Positions 25,106 through 33,676 of a stretch of DNA of 38,021 nucleotides are shown piece by piece. The notes under the pieces are model-generated. The model made no database searches. It was not told the DNA's origin and saw nothing but the letters and a program-made list of their open reading frames with translations. This stretch comes from M3007 sp033762055 (GTDB lineage: Bacteria > Bacteroidota > Bacteroidia > Chitinophagales > Saprospiraceae). The DNA lies in the NCBI GenBank assembly GCA_033762055.1, contig JANRLZ010000090.1, forward strand, positions 1 through 38,021, given 5' to 3'. Both the position numbers and the translations under genes were made by a program. Within the stretch, counting starts at the first letter, position 1. Every line of letters starts with the position of its first letter.

Positions 25106-25549
25106 ATGGATACATTGAGCTATCGGACGGCTTCTGTCAGCAAAGAAAATGCGGAGCACAAATGGTACATCGTGGACGCTGAGAATCAGGTCACGGGTCG
25201 CTTGTGCGCAGAGATTGCTTCTGTTTTGCGTGGCAAAAACAAACCGTCGTACACGCCCCATGCAGACACGGGCGATTATGTCATCGTGATCAACGCCGAA
25301 AAGGTACGTTTCACGGGCAAAAAATGGGAATTGAAAGAGTATAAAAATCACTCGCACCACCCGGGTGGTCTCAAAGTGTTGACGGCTGCCGAAATGCTCG
25401 AAAAATTCCCCGAGCGCATCATCGAGCGCGCGGTGAAGGGCATGTTGCCGAAAAACAAACTGGGTCGCGCCATGTACAAAAAGATGTTTGTGTACACGGG
25501 TTCCAATCACCCGCATGCCGCCCAAAAACCCGAACCACTCACTTTCTAA
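25106..25549 (+). CDS. rplM: 50S ribosomal protein L13
   Basis: L13 is a large-subunit protein that binds 23S rRNA early in assembly. The start chosen is the ATG at 25106 (147 residues, the usual length). The frame is open to 24923, but that would include the promoter and leader. Recognisable sequence: KWYIVDAENQVTGRLCAEIASVLRGK, then YTPHADTGDYVIVINAEKVRFTGKK, YKNHSHHPGGLK and AVKGMLPKNKLGRAMYKKM. It is the first gene of the operon, followed by rpsI after about 80 bp. The upstream bases are A/T-rich (TTTTTTCAAAA) with no Shine-Dalgarno, normal for Bacteroidota. Confidence 0.98.
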   Translation: MDTLSYRTASVSKENAEHKWYIVDAENQVTGRLCAEIASVLRGKNKPSYTPHADTGDYVIVINAEKVRFTGKKWELKEYKNHSHHPGGLKVLTAAEMLEKFPERIIERAVKGMLPKNKLGRAMYKKMFVYTGSNHPHAAQKPEPLTF

Positions 25550-25627
25550 CGTACCCGGGCAGCCATTTTTCAACAAAAAGAAATTCCGGCAGCCGCAGTA
25601 CATTAACATTCGCAAATTTTTTTCAGC

Positions 25628-26014
25628 ATGGAAATGATAAATGCCGTGGGTCGTCGGAAAACCGCCGTTGCCCGCGTTTATTTGATGAAAGGGGAAGGCA
25701 AGATCACGGTGAACGGCAAAGATTACCGCGAGTACTTCCCGCAAGTGCACGTGCAGCACAATGTGACCGATCCGTTTGCAGTGGTAGGTATCGAAAATGC
25801 CTACGACCTGAAAGTGAACGTACGCGGAGGCGGCTTTAAAGGCCAGTCGGAAGCCGTTCGCATGGGATTGAGCCGTGCACTGGTTAAACTCAACGAAGAG
25901 TTCCGCAAGCCTTTGAAATCCCGCAAGTTCCTTACCCGCGACAGCCGCGCGGTGGAACGCAAAAAGTACGGCAAACCCAAGGCGCGCAAAAACTTCCAGT
26001 TCTCCAAACGCTGA
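25628..26014 (+). CDS. rpsI: 30S ribosomal protein S9
   Basis: S9 is a small-subunit head protein whose basic tail reaches towards the P-site tRNA. It has 128 residues. It begins with INAVGRRKTAVARVYL, continues with GKDYREYFP, VRGGGFKGQSEAVRMGLSRAL, and ends RKKYGKPKARKNFQFSKR. The C-terminal Lys-Arg matches the family's conserved tail. A second ATG two codons downstream is possible, but the first gives the length usual in this phylum. It is the second gene of the operon, pairing with rplM as in nearly all bacteria. Confidence 0.98.
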   Translation: MEMINAVGRRKTAVARVYLMKGEGKITVNGKDYREYFPQVHVQHNVTDPFAVVGIENAYDLKVNVRGGGFKGQSEAVRMGLSRALVKLNEEFRKPLKSRKFLTRDSRAVERKKYGKPKARKNFQFSKR

Positions 26015-26100
26015 TTTTGCCGCATGGAGGCTGCTTTTTTGTATTGCTTCCAAGCCTTGAAATCATCCGATCAACGCATCAACCATAAAATTTACTTCTC

Positions 26101-26826
26101 ATGCAGAAGCCAACATACAAGGAACTCCTCGACGCCGGCTGCCACTTCGGTCACCTGCGCAAAAAATGGAACCCGAAGATGACCCCCTATATCTTTATGG
26201 AGCACAAAGGGGTGCACATCATTGACCTCAACCGCACCGCAGAAATGCTGGAACGCTCCGCGCTGGCCATGAAAGCCATGGCCAAAAGCGGCAAAAAAAT
26301 TATGTTCGTCGCTACCAAAAAACAAGCGCGCGACATCGTTCAGAAAGCCGCCGAAAGCGTTGGCATGCCTTTCGTAACCGAACGCTGGCTCGGTGGTATG
26401 ATGACCAACTTCGCCACCATCCGCAAATCGGTGAAAAAAATGCAACACATCGAACGCGTTTTGGCCGATACCACGCTTACCAGCATCACCAAAAAGGAAC
26501 GACTCATGTTCGGTCGCGAACACACCAAAATGAGCAAACACTTCGGTGGTATCGAACAACTCAACCGCCTGCCTTCGGCCGTGTTTATTGTGGATATTCA
26601 CCACGAACACCTCGCACTGGCCGAAGCTAAAAAGTTGAATGTCAAAACCTTCGGTATGGTGGATACCAACTCCGACCCCACCCTGGTTGACTTCGCCATC
26701 CCGAGCAACGACGACGCATCCAAGTCCATCGCTTTCATCACCAACTACCTCGTGGAAGCCATTCGCGAAGGACTGGAAGAGCGCAAAGCGGCCAAAGGCG
26801 ACGAAAAAGAAGGCGCCGACGCATAA
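26101..26826 (+). CDS. rpsB: 30S ribosomal protein S2
   Basis: S2 is a late-assembling small-subunit protein. It has 241 residues. Signature sequence: YKELLDAGCHFGHLRKKWNPKM, IFMEHKGVHIIDLNRTAEML, and KKIMFVATKKQARDIVQKAAE. These are followed by ERWLGGMMTNFATIRKSVKKM, AVFIVDIHHEHLALAEAKKLN and the downstream DTNSDPTLVDFAIPSNDDA. The coiled segment in the middle and the short acidic tail are typical. It lies 86 bp after rpsI and 143 bp before tsf in the standard order. Confidence 0.98.
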   Translation: MQKPTYKELLDAGCHFGHLRKKWNPKMTPYIFMEHKGVHIIDLNRTAEMLERSALAMKAMAKSGKKIMFVATKKQARDIVQKAAESVGMPFVTERWLGGMMTNFATIRKSVKKMQHIERVLADTTLTSITKKERLMFGREHTKMSKHFGGIEQLNRLPSAVFIVDIHHEHLALAEAKKLNVKTFGMVDTNSDPTLVDFAIPSNDDASKSIAFITNYLVEAIREGLEERKAAKGDEKEGADA

Positions 26827-26969
26827 TCAACGGTGTTAAGTCTTTTTGAATTCAAACGCGTAACCTGCGCAGGGTTCAGACTTCCCCGTTCTTTTGCCCC
26901 CAAATGCAAATGACCAATTTCCGCTCCCCCGAGGCGCGGCAATTCAATTTTTTAAATTTACACCAAGTA

Positions 26970-27800
26970 ATGACAAAAGTATCTGCTGCTGATATTCAGA
27001 AACTGCGCGAACTGACTGGCGCAGGCATGATGGACTGTAAAAAAGCCCTCGAAGAATCGAACGGCGATCAAGAGGCTGCTCAGGACTGGCTCCGCAAAAA
27101 AGGCATCGCCAAAGCCGCCAAACGCGAAGACCGCGAGGCCAAGGAAGGCGTGGTTGTCGCCAAAACCAATGCCAACCAGACCCGTGCCGTTGTGCTGGCC
27201 CTCAATTGCGAAACCGACTTCGTGGCCCGCAACGACAACTTCGTCAACCTGACGAATAAAATTGCCGACATCGCTCTCGAACATTTCCCCGATACCCTCG
27301 AACAACTGCTGGGCCTCTCTTTCGAAGGTGCAGTGACGATCGGCGAGAAAGTGGGCGAACAAAACGGCGTGGTTGGTGAAAAAATCGAACTCAGCCGTTA
27401 CGAGCCGCTGACCGGCGCACAAATCCTGACTTACAACCACTCGAATAACAAACGTTCAGTCGCAGTGGCCCTCAGCAAGCGCGAAAATGAATTCGAACAG
27501 GCCGGCCGCGACGTTGCCATGCAAATCGCAGCCATGAACCCTGTTTCGGTGAGCAAAGACGACGTGGATCCGAAAATCATCGAAAAAGAAATCGAAATCG
27601 GCAAAGAACTGGCACGCAACGAAGGCAAAGCCGAAGACATGCTCGAAAAAATCGCTTTGGGCCGTCTCAACAAGTTCTTCCAGGAGAACACGCTGCTCAG
27701 CCAGAAATTTGTAAAAAACAACGACCAGACGGTGGATCAATACCTCCGCTCGCTTGATAAAGAACTGACGGTGACGGGCTTCCGCCACATCGCCCTCTAA
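26970..27800 (+). CDS. tsf: Translation elongation factor Ts
   Basis: EF-Ts exchanges GDP for GTP on EF-Tu. The start chosen is the ATG at 26970 (276 residues, usual for the phylum), where the conserved N-terminus begins (SAADIQKLRELTGAGMMDCKKALEE). The UBA-like N-domain is followed by the TDFVARND motif that contacts EF-Tu. The core and a Bacteroidota-type C-terminus follow (KFVKNNDQTVDQYLRS). It is the last gene of the ribosomal operon and is followed by a strong terminator at 27829. Confidence 0.97.
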   Translation: MTKVSAADIQKLRELTGAGMMDCKKALEESNGDQEAAQDWLRKKGIAKAAKREDREAKEGVVVAKTNANQTRAVVLALNCETDFVARNDNFVNLTNKIADIALEHFPDTLEQLLGLSFEGAVTIGEKVGEQNGVVGEKIELSRYEPLTGAQILTYNHSNNKRSVAVALSKRENEFEQAGRDVAMQIAAMNPVSVSKDDVDPKIIEKEIEIGKELARNEGKAEDMLEKIALGRLNKFFQENTLLSQKFVKNNDQTVDQYLRSLDKELTVTGFRHIAL

Positions 27801-27828
27801 GTTTCAGACACTTTGCACAAACACACGC

Positions 27829-27869
27829 CAATCGCCACCCCGGGTTTCCCGTCGGTGGCGATTGTTTTT
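27829..27869 (+). terminator. Terminator of the ribosomal operon
   Basis: CAATCGCCACC / GGTGGCGATTG is an 11-bp perfect stem with a 14-nt loop, followed by TTTTTG. It begins 28 nt past the tsf stop codon. Confidence 0.9.
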
Positions 27870-27892
27870 GGGCGAGGCTGTTTGGGTTGAAA

Positions 27893-27900
27893 TATCTTTA
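27893..27900 (+). promoter_or_regulatory. Possible -7 box just before the nuclease-fold gene
   Basis: TATCTTTA fits TAnnTTTG except the last base and ends 4 nt before the ATG at 27905. A TTTTTG 23 nt upstream (27865-27869, in the terminator T-run) could serve as -33. If used, the message would start about at the start codon. Confidence 0.35.
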
Positions 27901-27904
27901 CCCC

Positions 27905-28738
27905 ATGAAATACTTGCTGCCCGCTATTTTCACTTTTTTTTCCGTGACCACTCAGGCCCAGCCGGTCACGTTTATGACTTACAACATCCGTCTTGACGTG
28001 GCTTCCGACGGCGAAAACGCCTGGCCGCGACGCAGCGATTACCTGGCCGCGCAGGTTCGGTTTTACGCGCCCGATGTCTGGGGAATTCAGGAAGGATTGC
28101 CCCATCAGGTGGCATTTTTGCAGGAAAAGTTCTGGGATTACGGAAGCCTGGGAATGGGCCGTGAGCCAGATGGTAAAGGCGAATCCACGCATGTTTTTTT
28201 CAAAGCCGAGCGTTTTGAAGCAGAAAAAAGCCAGGTGTTCTGGCTTTCGCCCTTCCCAGATTCAGTCTCGATGGGTTGGGACGCCGCCTGCAGGCGTGTA
28301 TGCACTGCCCTGCGACTGAAAGATAAAAACAGTGGAAAACGCTTTTGGGTATTCAACACCCATTTCGATCACATGGGCGAAATGGCACGGGTCAAGAGTG
28401 CGGAACTGATCTTATCCAAAATCAAGGCTGTCAACCCGGAAAATCTGCCCGTCGTACTGATGGGCGATTTTAACGCCGAACCGGGCTCGGCGCCCATTGC
28501 GGAGCTTTCCGGAACGCTGAACGACACGCGCAATATTTCAAAACAACCCGCTTTCGGGCCAACCGGAACTTTCAACGGCTTCCGCTTCGAGGCGCCGGTG
28601 AGCAGACGGATTGATTACATTTTTGTATCCCGAACACCTGCAGTGGCCGTGCGGCGCCATGCCGTATTGAGTGATTCAAAAGATCTTCGCTATCCCTCCG
28701 ATCATTTGCCGGTATGGGCGGAACTGGAATTTTTTTAG
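27905..28738 (+). CDS. Exported endonuclease/exonuclease/phosphatase-fold protein
   Basis: This is a member of the Mg-dependent EEP fold, which includes DNase I, AP endonucleases and phosphodiesterases. The start chosen is the ATG at 27905 (277 residues), which places a signal peptide (KYLLPAIFTFFSVTTQAQ) at the N-terminus. Motifs: TYNIR (metal-binding Asn), WGIQEG (metal-binding Glu), FWVFNTHFDHMG (catalytic His), LMGDFNAEPGS (Asp/Asn pair), RRIDYIFVS and SDHLPVWAEL (final Asp-His). All key residues are present. The exported form suggests a substrate outside the cytoplasm, such as nucleic acid or a phospho-ester; the family alone cannot decide. It converges with the regulator gene 19 bp away. 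Confidence 0.92.
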   Translation: MKYLLPAIFTFFSVTTQAQPVTFMTYNIRLDVASDGENAWPRRSDYLAAQVRFYAPDVWGIQEGLPHQVAFLQEKFWDYGSLGMGREPDGKGESTHVFFKAERFEAEKSQVFWLSPFPDSVSMGWDAACRRVCTALRLKDKNSGKRFWVFNTHFDHMGEMARVKSAELILSKIKAVNPENLPVVLMGDFNAEPGSAPIAELSGTLNDTRNISKQPAFGPTGTFNGFRFEAPVSRRIDYIFVSRTPAVAVRRHAVLSDSKDLRYPSDHLPVWAELEFF

Positions 28739-28757
28739 GCAGGTGCGCTGCTCCCAA

Positions 28758-31700
28758 CTATGCTTCTGAAGGCGGAATGCCGAACTCTTCGGAGAAAGCA
28801 CGCGAAAAATGGGAGGGGCTTTTGAATCCGGTTCTGAAACAGACATCCTTGATACTGGGTCGGGGCAATTCCTGTAGCATTTTCCGGGCTTTTTGCAGCC
28901 TGAAGCGACGCAATAAATACATGGGCGACTGGTCGGACAAAGCTTTCAATTTTCGGTCGAGTTGTGAACTGCTCATGCCCATTGAGCGGCAAAGGCGATC
29001 GAGTTGAAAGGTTTCATCGGCGTAATGCGTTTCAAAAACGGCAAAAAGACGTTGCATAAAGGCGTCTTCCACCTGCACGGCATCATCATTGGTCGGTGCG
29101 GATGTATCGAATGTTGCGTAGCGCTCTTTCCATTGCTGTTGCAGATGCAGCAGATTTTTCAGCACCAGTAAAAGTTCCTGTTCTTCAAACGGTTTGGTCA
29201 GGTAGGCATTGGCGCCGCGTCTTTTGCCTTCGATTCGATCGGTATGCTCTACCTTGGCAGTGAGCATAACCACCGGAATATGACTGGTGCGCGGGTCAGA
29301 TTTCAGGGCCCCGACTACATCGAACCCGTCCATGCCCGGCATGGCAACATCGGTCAGAATCAGATCGGGGATATGTTCGAAGGCTTTGCGCAGGCCTGCT
29401 GCGCCGTCATCTGCAAAAATGAGGCGGTAGGCATTTTTCAAACAAAGTCGCAGAAAATCGGCTACAGCATCGTTGTCTTCCAATACAAGCAAGAGGGGTA
29501 AATGGCTGGTGTCATGAACCGGGGAAGGCGCATCAACAGGCGCCAGTTCGACTTTAGTATAACCCGGATCGGCCATACGCGGCGCGGTGTTTCTAACAGG
29601 CAGGGTGATGGTGAAAGTAGCTCCTTTGCCCGGCGTACTGTTCACCACGACTTCCCCGCCCATTGCACGAACCAGATCGCGTGTAAGGGTAAGTCCCAGC
29701 CCCGATGCGCCGGTTTTGTGCGCCGGTTGATGGCCCTGATAAAATCGTTCGAAAATATGCGGCAGATCGGAGCCGTCGATGCCCTCTCCTTCGTCTTCCA
29801 CGCTAAGTTTCAGCCATTGGCGATCGTCGCTTAGCGCTGTTTGTACCCGGATTTTTCCGCCTGGCGTGCTGTGTCTTATGGCGTTGGCAATGAGGTTGTT
29901 CAGGATTTTTTGTAACTGAGAGGGGTCAAAATCCATCCAGACCACCGGAGTCATGTTTTGGGCCGTTAAATGCAGTCCTTTACTTTCGGCCAGTGGCGTC
30001 AGGGATTCGGTATGCCTGCTTACAAAATCACTGATATTCCCATTAAAAAAGTGAAGTGAAAATTGTTGGCCCTCCAATTTGGCAAGATCCAGTATCTGGT
30101 CGGTCAGTTCGAGCAAAGTTTTGCCTTGTGTTTCAATTTTTTGTGCAACTATTCCAAGATTTTCCTTTTCTTCTTCTTTTTTCAGCCGACCAGCCAGCCC
30201 GAGAATGACGGTAAGTGGAGTGCGGAGTTCGTGGGCTACGTTGGCAAAAAACTGATTTTTTACGGTTTCAAATTGTTTCAGACGCTCGGATTCGAGTTGA
30301 TTGGCCTGGGCTTGATGCTGTAATAAACGATAGCGAATAATGCTCAAAACGCCGGCTCCAAAAGCCAGCACATAAGCGATCCATGCCATCCAACTCCGGT
30401 ACCAGGGAGGGCGGATGGTAATATGTAATGTAGCCACCGACTCACTCCAGGGGCCGTCGGCAGTAGCGCCCTGTACCTCGAAAATATAATGTCCGGGCTG
30501 GAGTGCTGCATAATTGGCGCTGTGCTGGTTTCCGTCGTTTACCCAGTTGTAATCCAGGCCCTTCAAACGGTGTCGGAACCGGTTGGTAGAAGGGCTGGCA
30601 AAATCAAGTGCGACAAATTCGATCAGGATATTGTTTTTTTCAAATGGCAGAATCAGCGCGCCATAGGCATCAAGTGTCTGTGGCACGCCGAGTATTTTGA
30701 TGCCGCTGATGGCAATTTGGGGCGGGGAAGGGTTGGTTGTTATATTTTCAGGGCGCAGCACATTGAGGCCGTTCACCCCTCCAAACCAGAGGCGGCCATC
30801 GCGGGTGCGGAGGTAGGCGTTGGTATTAAATTCGGTGCTGAGTAACCCGTCGGGTTCGCGATAGGTGACAAAAGTGGATTGGGCCGGATTATAGCGGCAT
30901 ACGCCCCGATTGGTGCTGCACCACAAGTTGCCCTGCTGATCAGCCAATACACCGTACACCACATTGTCGGGCAGGCCGTTGGGCGATTCGATGAGAAAGG
31001 AAAAGGTTTGTTTATACAAGTCCAGCCGGTTCAAACCGCCGCCGCGTGTACCCAGCCATAGAATATTGGCATCGTTGGGGTCGAGACAGAGGGAAGTAAC
31101 CCAGTTGATGCTCAGCGACTGGCGATTGGCAGGATCGTGTTGGAGCAGTGAAAAACGGGGCTGGTTATTATTGGCGTTTTCCACCTTGAGTAAACCCCGA
31201 TTGGTTCCGACCCAGATGGTTCCACTTTTGTCCTGCGCAATAGCTGTAGCGCGCAGGTTGCTGCGGATATGCGTTGCGTAATAAAAAATGGTGGAAGAAA
31301 ATTGACCGGGTCTGAACCTAAATAATTGTCCGGAATGGGCTGCCAGCCAGATGTTGCCGTCGCGATCTTCAAATAATTTTTCCGGAACGGCATCTTCAAA
31401 GGGTATTTGCTCACTTAGCCGAATACTCTGCCCGGTACCAGGAGTGAATACGACGAGTCGTTGATTTTTAAACTGATTAGAGTAAGGTTCCAGCAGCCAA
31501 TAATTGTTTTTGCTGTCGGCCATGCATTCAAAAAGAAAGGATCTTTCTTTCCAGGGCGGGGTCTCGATGGCGCCGTTTTGCGGGTTAATAATAAATGTTT
31601 GATCACTATATTGCCGTACCCACAACCGACCATCGGGTAATTCACGGATGGAAGAGATGGAAGCGCCTTCCAAAAAATTTCCAAAGGAAAGTTGCCGCGG

Positions 31701-32750
31701 ATTTATTTTTCTAAGGCCAACGCCGCCGGTACCAACCCACAATAGCCCGGTTCGATCCACACAAATTTGGTTGTTCCAACGTCCGTTTTCTTCCAACAGC
31801 AGATTAAACTGTTGATAAAAAGAAGCGCTGGTCAGCAGGTTTTTTTTATCAAAAGACCCGTCGAAATGAAGCCGGCTGCGATTTTTTTTTATCAAAAACG
31901 GGCCACGCGCCCACAGCCAAAAACCGATCTCGTTTTGTTGGTAATGAAAGGTTTTCGCCCAAAAACTGGGCGGTGGAATGGTATCGCGCCCGTTGGGCAT
32001 TTCCCAGCGGAAATAGTAACCGAAGTGTTTGTTCCAAAGTATGTCGCCTGCATCGGTTTTTTCGCGGGGCAGGGCATTCAGATCAAGGGGCGCCAATTTT
32101 TTTTGCCCGGGTACATAGCGTAGCGCCTTGCCATCATCTCCCACCACCAGCGGCATCGTGTCGCCGATGCAGCCCAGAAACAACGCAGGGGATCCGATTT
32201 TCACGTTGTTATCAAGGGGGATGGCCTGGAGACCTTCAAGGGGGAATTTTTGTAAACGCAAGCGGATGGCCAGGTCGGAAGGCGTCTGGATGCGAAACAG
32301 GAGTGCAGGATCGGATTCGCTCGGGATATGAACAAAAATTTGCCCCTGCTTATCGCAACAGATGGTTTTTACATGGTTGGCTGGCAGGCCGAATTGTGGT
32401 TGGCTCAAGTTGAAAAAACGCTCTGAGACGGGGTCAAAAACAACCAAACCATGGTGCGTGCCTACCCATATCAATTGTCGTTCGTCTTCGTACAAATCGG
32501 TGATATAGGAGGTAGGCAACGACCAGGGATCAAATGGATTTGTCATGAATCGCCGCACCGTATAGCCATCGTAACGATTCAGTCCGTCGAAAGTGCCTAC
32601 CCAGATAAAGCCGCGTGAATCCTGTATCAGGCTGGTAATAAATCCTTGTGAAAGTCCTTCCGTTACTCCAATGGTTTCCATGCGCAACTGAGCGATTGCG
32701 GGCGTACCAAGCCAGCAAAACAGGAGCATGGGGTATAGGATTGTTTTCAT
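28758..32750 (-). CDS. Hybrid two-component system protein (propeller sensor, kinase, receiver, AraC)
   Basis: This one-protein signalling system has 1330 residues. A signal peptide (1-20) leads to a periplasmic two-component-regulator propeller (about 21-650, repeated IWVGTxxGL units). A Y_Y_Y-type Ig domain (FRHRLKGLDYNWVNDG) and a membrane helix (about 790-810) follow. The HisKA box FFANVAHELRTPLTV has its phosphorylated His near 842. The ATPase boxes are NLIANAIRH, VEDEGEGI and GLGLTLTRDL. The receiver has its phospho-Asp in LILTDVAMPG (near 1133). The AraC-type DNA-binding end is LDRLCRSMGMSSSQLDRKL...FKSPSHFSRAFSEEFG. Such proteins usually control polysaccharide-use loci, but no susC/susD-like genes lie within this window. 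Confidence 0.95.
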   Translation of the reverse strand: MKTILYPMLLFCWLGTPAIAQLRMETIGVTEGLSQGFITSLIQDSRGFIWVGTFDGLNRYDGYTVRRFMTNPFDPWSLPTSYITDLYEDERQLIWVGTHHGLVVFDPVSERFFNLSQPQFGLPANHVKTICCDKQGQIFVHIPSESDPALLFRIQTPSDLAIRLRLQKFPLEGLQAIPLDNNVKIGSPALFLGCIGDTMPLVVGDDGKALRYVPGQKKLAPLDLNALPREKTDAGDILWNKHFGYYFRWEMPNGRDTIPPPSFWAKTFHYQQNEIGFWLWARGPFLIKKNRSRLHFDGSFDKKNLLTSASFYQQFNLLLEENGRWNNQICVDRTGLLWVGTGGVGLRKINPRQLSFGNFLEGASISSIRELPDGRLWVRQYSDQTFIINPQNGAIETPPWKERSFLFECMADSKNNYWLLEPYSNQFKNQRLVVFTPGTGQSIRLSEQIPFEDAVPEKLFEDRDGNIWLAAHSGQLFRFRPGQFSSTIFYYATHIRSNLRATAIAQDKSGTIWVGTNRGLLKVENANNNQPRFSLLQHDPANRQSLSINWVTSLCLDPNDANILWLGTRGGGLNRLDLYKQTFSFLIESPNGLPDNVVYGVLADQQGNLWCSTNRGVCRYNPAQSTFVTYREPDGLLSTEFNTNAYLRTRDGRLWFGGVNGLNVLRPENITTNPSPPQIAISGIKILGVPQTLDAYGALILPFEKNNILIEFVALDFASPSTNRFRHRLKGLDYNWVNDGNQHSANYAALQPGHYIFEVQGATADGPWSESVATLHITIRPPWYRSWMAWIAYVLAFGAGVLSIIRYRLLQHQAQANQLESERLKQFETVKNQFFANVAHELRTPLTVILGLAGRLKKEEEKENLGIVAQKIETQGKTLLELTDQILDLAKLEGQQFSLHFFNGNISDFVSRHTESLTPLAESKGLHLTAQNMTPVVWMDFDPSQLQKILNNLIANAIRHSTPGGKIRVQTALSDDRQWLKLSVEDEGEGIDGSDLPHIFERFYQGHQPAHKTGASGLGLTLTRDLVRAMGGEVVVNSTPGKGATFTITLPVRNTAPRMADPGYTKVELAPVDAPSPVHDTSHLPLLLVLEDNDAVADFLRLCLKNAYRLIFADDGAAGLRKAFEHIPDLILTDVAMPGMDGFDVVGALKSDPRTSHIPVVMLTAKVEHTDRIEGKRRGANAYLTKPFEEQELLLVLKNLLHLQQQWKERYATFDTSAPTNDDAVQVEDAFMQRLFAVFETHYADETFQLDRLCRSMGMSSSQLDRKLKALSDQSPMYLLRRFRLQKARKMLQELPRPSIKDVCFRTGFKSPSHFSRAFSEEFGIPPSEA

Positions 32751-32956
32751 GAAACGGAAGGATCAGATGCGGACAAGGTTCAAAACTGCGTCCTTTTTAC
32801 TCATCATTCGTCAAGGTGGGAAAATTAGTCAACCTTTTGGGAAAAACGAGCACAAATTCCTGAACTGCAAACATCCAAATTTGCCGTGAAACAATTTCAA
32901 CGTTTGCCGGAAACTTTTGGCAAGCAAATAATCCGTCTTTCCACCGTCTATAATCC

Positions 32957-33244
32957 ATGGCTTACAATCAAAAAGAGATTGAAAAAACCCAAAGGTCGGC
33001 TTGCCCGGCTTTTAAGGCTTATTTTCGATTAGGGTCCGACAAACGCCTGCGGGTATTTTTTCTTAAGCGTCAAATCCCCCCCGCTTTAGTCAAAGAACAT
33101 TTTGGAAACGGCCATTTTGAGATGCCGACCGCCTTCGATTTGCCGGGCGAACTGCTTCGATACCTCGGAGTGGAACAATACAGGATTCATCCCGGAAAAT
33201 ATCCGGTCTCTGAAGACCCCGATTTTATCAGAGTTGATTTTTAA
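32957..33244 (+). CDS. Small cytoplasmic hypothetical protein (95 aa)
   Basis: I do not recognise it. The product has no signal or membrane segment. It is basic in its first half (QKEIEKTQRSACPAFKAYF, KRLRVFFLKRQIPP) and more ordered in the second, ending YRIHPGKYPVSEDPDFIRVDF. That last pattern (a GKYPV turn followed by a beta strand) occurs in small conserved Bacteroidota proteins of unknown role. Composition and a clean stop support it being real. The 162-bp repeat copy B starts at the very next base after the stop codon, and a terminator lies beyond the repeat. The element may therefore have inserted between the gene and its terminator. Confidence 0.6.
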   Translation: MAYNQKEIEKTQRSACPAFKAYFRLGSDKRLRVFFLKRQIPPALVKEHFGNGHFEMPTAFDLPGELLRYLGVEQYRIHPGKYPVSEDPDFIRVDF

Positions 33245-33406
33245 GAAGTTGTTTGAGTTAATTTGCTGCGGTTGGTCAGCGCAGATTTTTGAGCCAATGA
33301 AGGTTTATTTTTGAGGGAATAATGGGTTTTTATTGCTGAAAAAATAAGCGCAGCGTGGGTCAGAAAGATGCCTGAACAAGCCAGTGAAATTAACTCAAAC
33401 AACTTC
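33245..33406 (+). mobile_element. MITE-like element, copy B (162 bp)
   Basis: The terminal inverted repeats are perfect over 20 bp: GAAGTTGTTTGAGTTAATTT at 33245-33264 and its exact complement at 33387-33406. The interior has no open frame of note. It is the inverse-orientation partner of 8035-8196, same length, about 95% identical. This copy keeps intact ends while copy A has three mismatches in its ends, so B may be younger or closer to the active form. It abuts the stop codon of the 95-aa gene. No target duplication is clear. Confidence 0.88.
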
Positions 33407-33495
33407 CAAGATTTCTCTCGTATGAAGCATAAGTAAACGAAAAATCAGCTACAGTTGAAGGTTGGAAATGGCTGGAAAGTAAATTTCTGACTTGG

Positions 33496-33522
33496 GCAGG
33501 CCTTCGGGTCTGCTTTTTTTTT
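33496..33522 (+). terminator. Rho-independent terminator with UUCG tetraloop
   Basis: GCAGGCC-TTCG-GGTCTGC is a 7-bp stem (one G-T pair) closed by the very stable UUCG loop and followed by nine T. It probably ends the transcript of the 95-aa gene, 250 bp upstream, with the repeat element in between. Confidence 0.9.
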
Positions 33523-33640
33523 GCTCGCCGGTTTGGTCGGTTCAAGCCTTTGTCGGGCGCATTTGCGAAATGCCGGGAAGCGTTCGTATGAAAGCGGCTA
33601 TTTTTGCCGCTCATTTTGTAACCGTTGAGGCCGAACAAAC

Positions 33641-33669
33641 TTGTTGATCAGCCGCTTGTCTTATCTTTT
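33641..33669 (+). promoter_or_regulatory. Promoter-like boxes of the TPR gene
   Basis: TTG (33641-33643), an 18-nt spacer and TATCTTTT (33662-33669) precede the ATG at 33677 by 7 nt. This predicts a very short or absent leader and argues against the open frame's earlier start at 33641. Confidence 0.45.
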
Positions 33670-33676
33670 CCATACT

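Larger units (their letters stand above)
33245..33676. other. Intergenic region (432 bp)
   Basis: It contains repeat copy B, a strong plus-strand terminator (33496-33522) and the TPR-gene promoter. I see no gene in 33407-33495 or 33523-33640; the latter has an AGCGGC/GCCGCT hairpin around a TATTTTTG box at 33599-33606. Confidence 0.6.

Noticed and set aside
25100..26053. 317-codon minus-strand frame across rplM and rpsI
   Set aside because: It covers two certain ribosomal genes on the other strand and has a composition typical of an antisense frame.
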